A stretch of 25,577 nt of DNA from an uncultured Rikenellaceae bacterium. Its GTDB lineage: Bacteria > Bacteroidota > Bacteroidia > Bacteroidales > Rikenellaceae. Below, piece by piece: positions 25,259 to 25,577 of the stretch. The notes below the pieces were generated by a model that saw only the letters and a list, made by a program, of their open reading frames with translations, had not been told where the DNA came from and ran no database searches. The DNA is taken from NCBI GenBank assembly GCA_947037995.1, contig CAMQUV010000001.1, forward strand, positions 1 to 25,577. Direction: 5' to 3'. How positions within the stretch are numbered: the first letter of the stretch is position 1; every line of letters starts with the position of its first letter. The translations under genes and the position numbers were made by a program.

Positions 25259-25577
25259 TTAATAGTATATTATTTCGCGTTCAATGATTTCGTTTGGTAC
25301 ATAATTCTGGTACTGTATGTTTTCTATCCAGTTATTATTATCATCGTATTTATATTCGTACTGATACGTACCTGTATTATTATTTCGGTGGTCAAAATAT
25401 TCCACCATTATTACGTGATTGTGTTCGTTGAACTTTGATTCGCTTCTGAAATTCAGCCCCTTGACCGTGAATTTGGCGAAAGCTATTCTATTGCCGTTCT
25501 CATCAAATTTATATGTTTCTTTGTTAGTTTGCTCTCCATCGGAGTTATACCTAATCTCCCCGATTCGCCTCCCTTGG
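25259..25577 (-). CDS. C-terminal part of a YD/RHS-like repeat protein (cut by window edge)
   Basis: The minus strand is open from the right edge to a TAA at 25259-25261, giving 105 residues. The product is rich in Tyr, Asn, Asp and Glu and holds strings such as YKFDENGNRIAF and YEYKYDDNNNWIENI. These follow the YxYDxxGNxI pattern of YD/RHS-type repeats found in many exported Bacteroidetes proteins of unknown role. The N-terminus is missing, so signal peptide and domain order cannot be seen. It lies 45 bp upstream of aspA on the same strand, so co-transcription is possible but functionally unexplained. A plus-strand ORF over the same bases is hydrophobic and looks like a shadow. Confidence 0.65.
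   Translation of the reverse strand, partial: QGRRIGEIRYNSDGEQTNKETYKFDENGNRIAFAKFTVKGLNFRSESKFNEHNHVIMVEYFDHRNNNTGTYQYEYKYDDNNNWIENIQYQNYVPNEIIEREIIYY

Noticed and set aside
25241..25438. 65-codon hydrophobic plus-strand ORF at the right end
   Set aside because: It is the complement of the Tyr/Asn/Asp-rich minus-strand reading frame; antisense of TAT/AAT/GAT-rich DNA gives Ile/Val/Leu runs.

Overview
The window looks like a chromosomal segment of a Bacteroidetes bacterium, most probably of the order Bacteroidales. The evidence is a compact V-type ATPase operon with split-off A, B, D, I and K subunits, a eukaryote-like glycogen branching enzyme, a DAHP synthase/chorismate mutase fusion, lipoprotein glycoside hydrolases of families GH92 and GH16, near absence of Shine-Dalgarno sequences, and TAnnTTTG promoter boxes. 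I cannot name a genus from sequence alone.

Layout. Positions 1-6190 (+) hold the V-ATPase operon: ntpA, ntpB, a small two-helix membrane ORF, ntpD, ntpI and ntpK. The rotor subunit keeps every residue of the Enterococcus hirae Na+ site, so the enzyme probably couples to Na+. Positions 6191-7581 are a 1.4 kb AT-rich stretch without an intact gene. It carries hairpins and two diverged copies, about 644 bp apart, of the C-terminal end of a C-type-lectin-like domain of the kind used as targets of diversity-generating retroelements (DGRs). No reverse transcriptase is in the window. Positions 7582-10977 (+) encode the branching enzyme and MiaB.

From 11020 to 21277 all genes lie on the minus strand with gaps of about 20-45 bp and read trpS, dnaG, an orphan MacB-type permease, a GH92 mannosidase lipoprotein, a PgpH-type c-di-AMP phosphodiesterase, DAHP synthase/chorismate mutase, and pssA. 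A very good Bacteroidetes promoter precedes trpS, so this may be one long transcript. It meets miaB tail to tail at about 11.0 kb.

A 343 bp gap (21278-21620) holds that promoter, a GC-richer stretch of unknown nature and a strong 15-bp stem that could terminate the next gene. Then come a GH16 lipoprotein and a tight aspA-rdgB-recO cluster, all on the minus strand. The right edge cuts a minus-strand gene encoding tyrosine- and asparagine-rich strings of the YD/RHS type.

Functionally the window is mostly core metabolism: ion-motive energy, glycogen, tRNA modification and charging, replication priming, aromatic amino acid entry, phosphatidylserine synthesis, c-di-AMP turnover and nucleotide-pool cleaning. 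Two glycan-degrading lipoproteins stand outside any visible SusC/SusD locus. The most unusual part is the gene-poor island at 6.2-7.5 kb.
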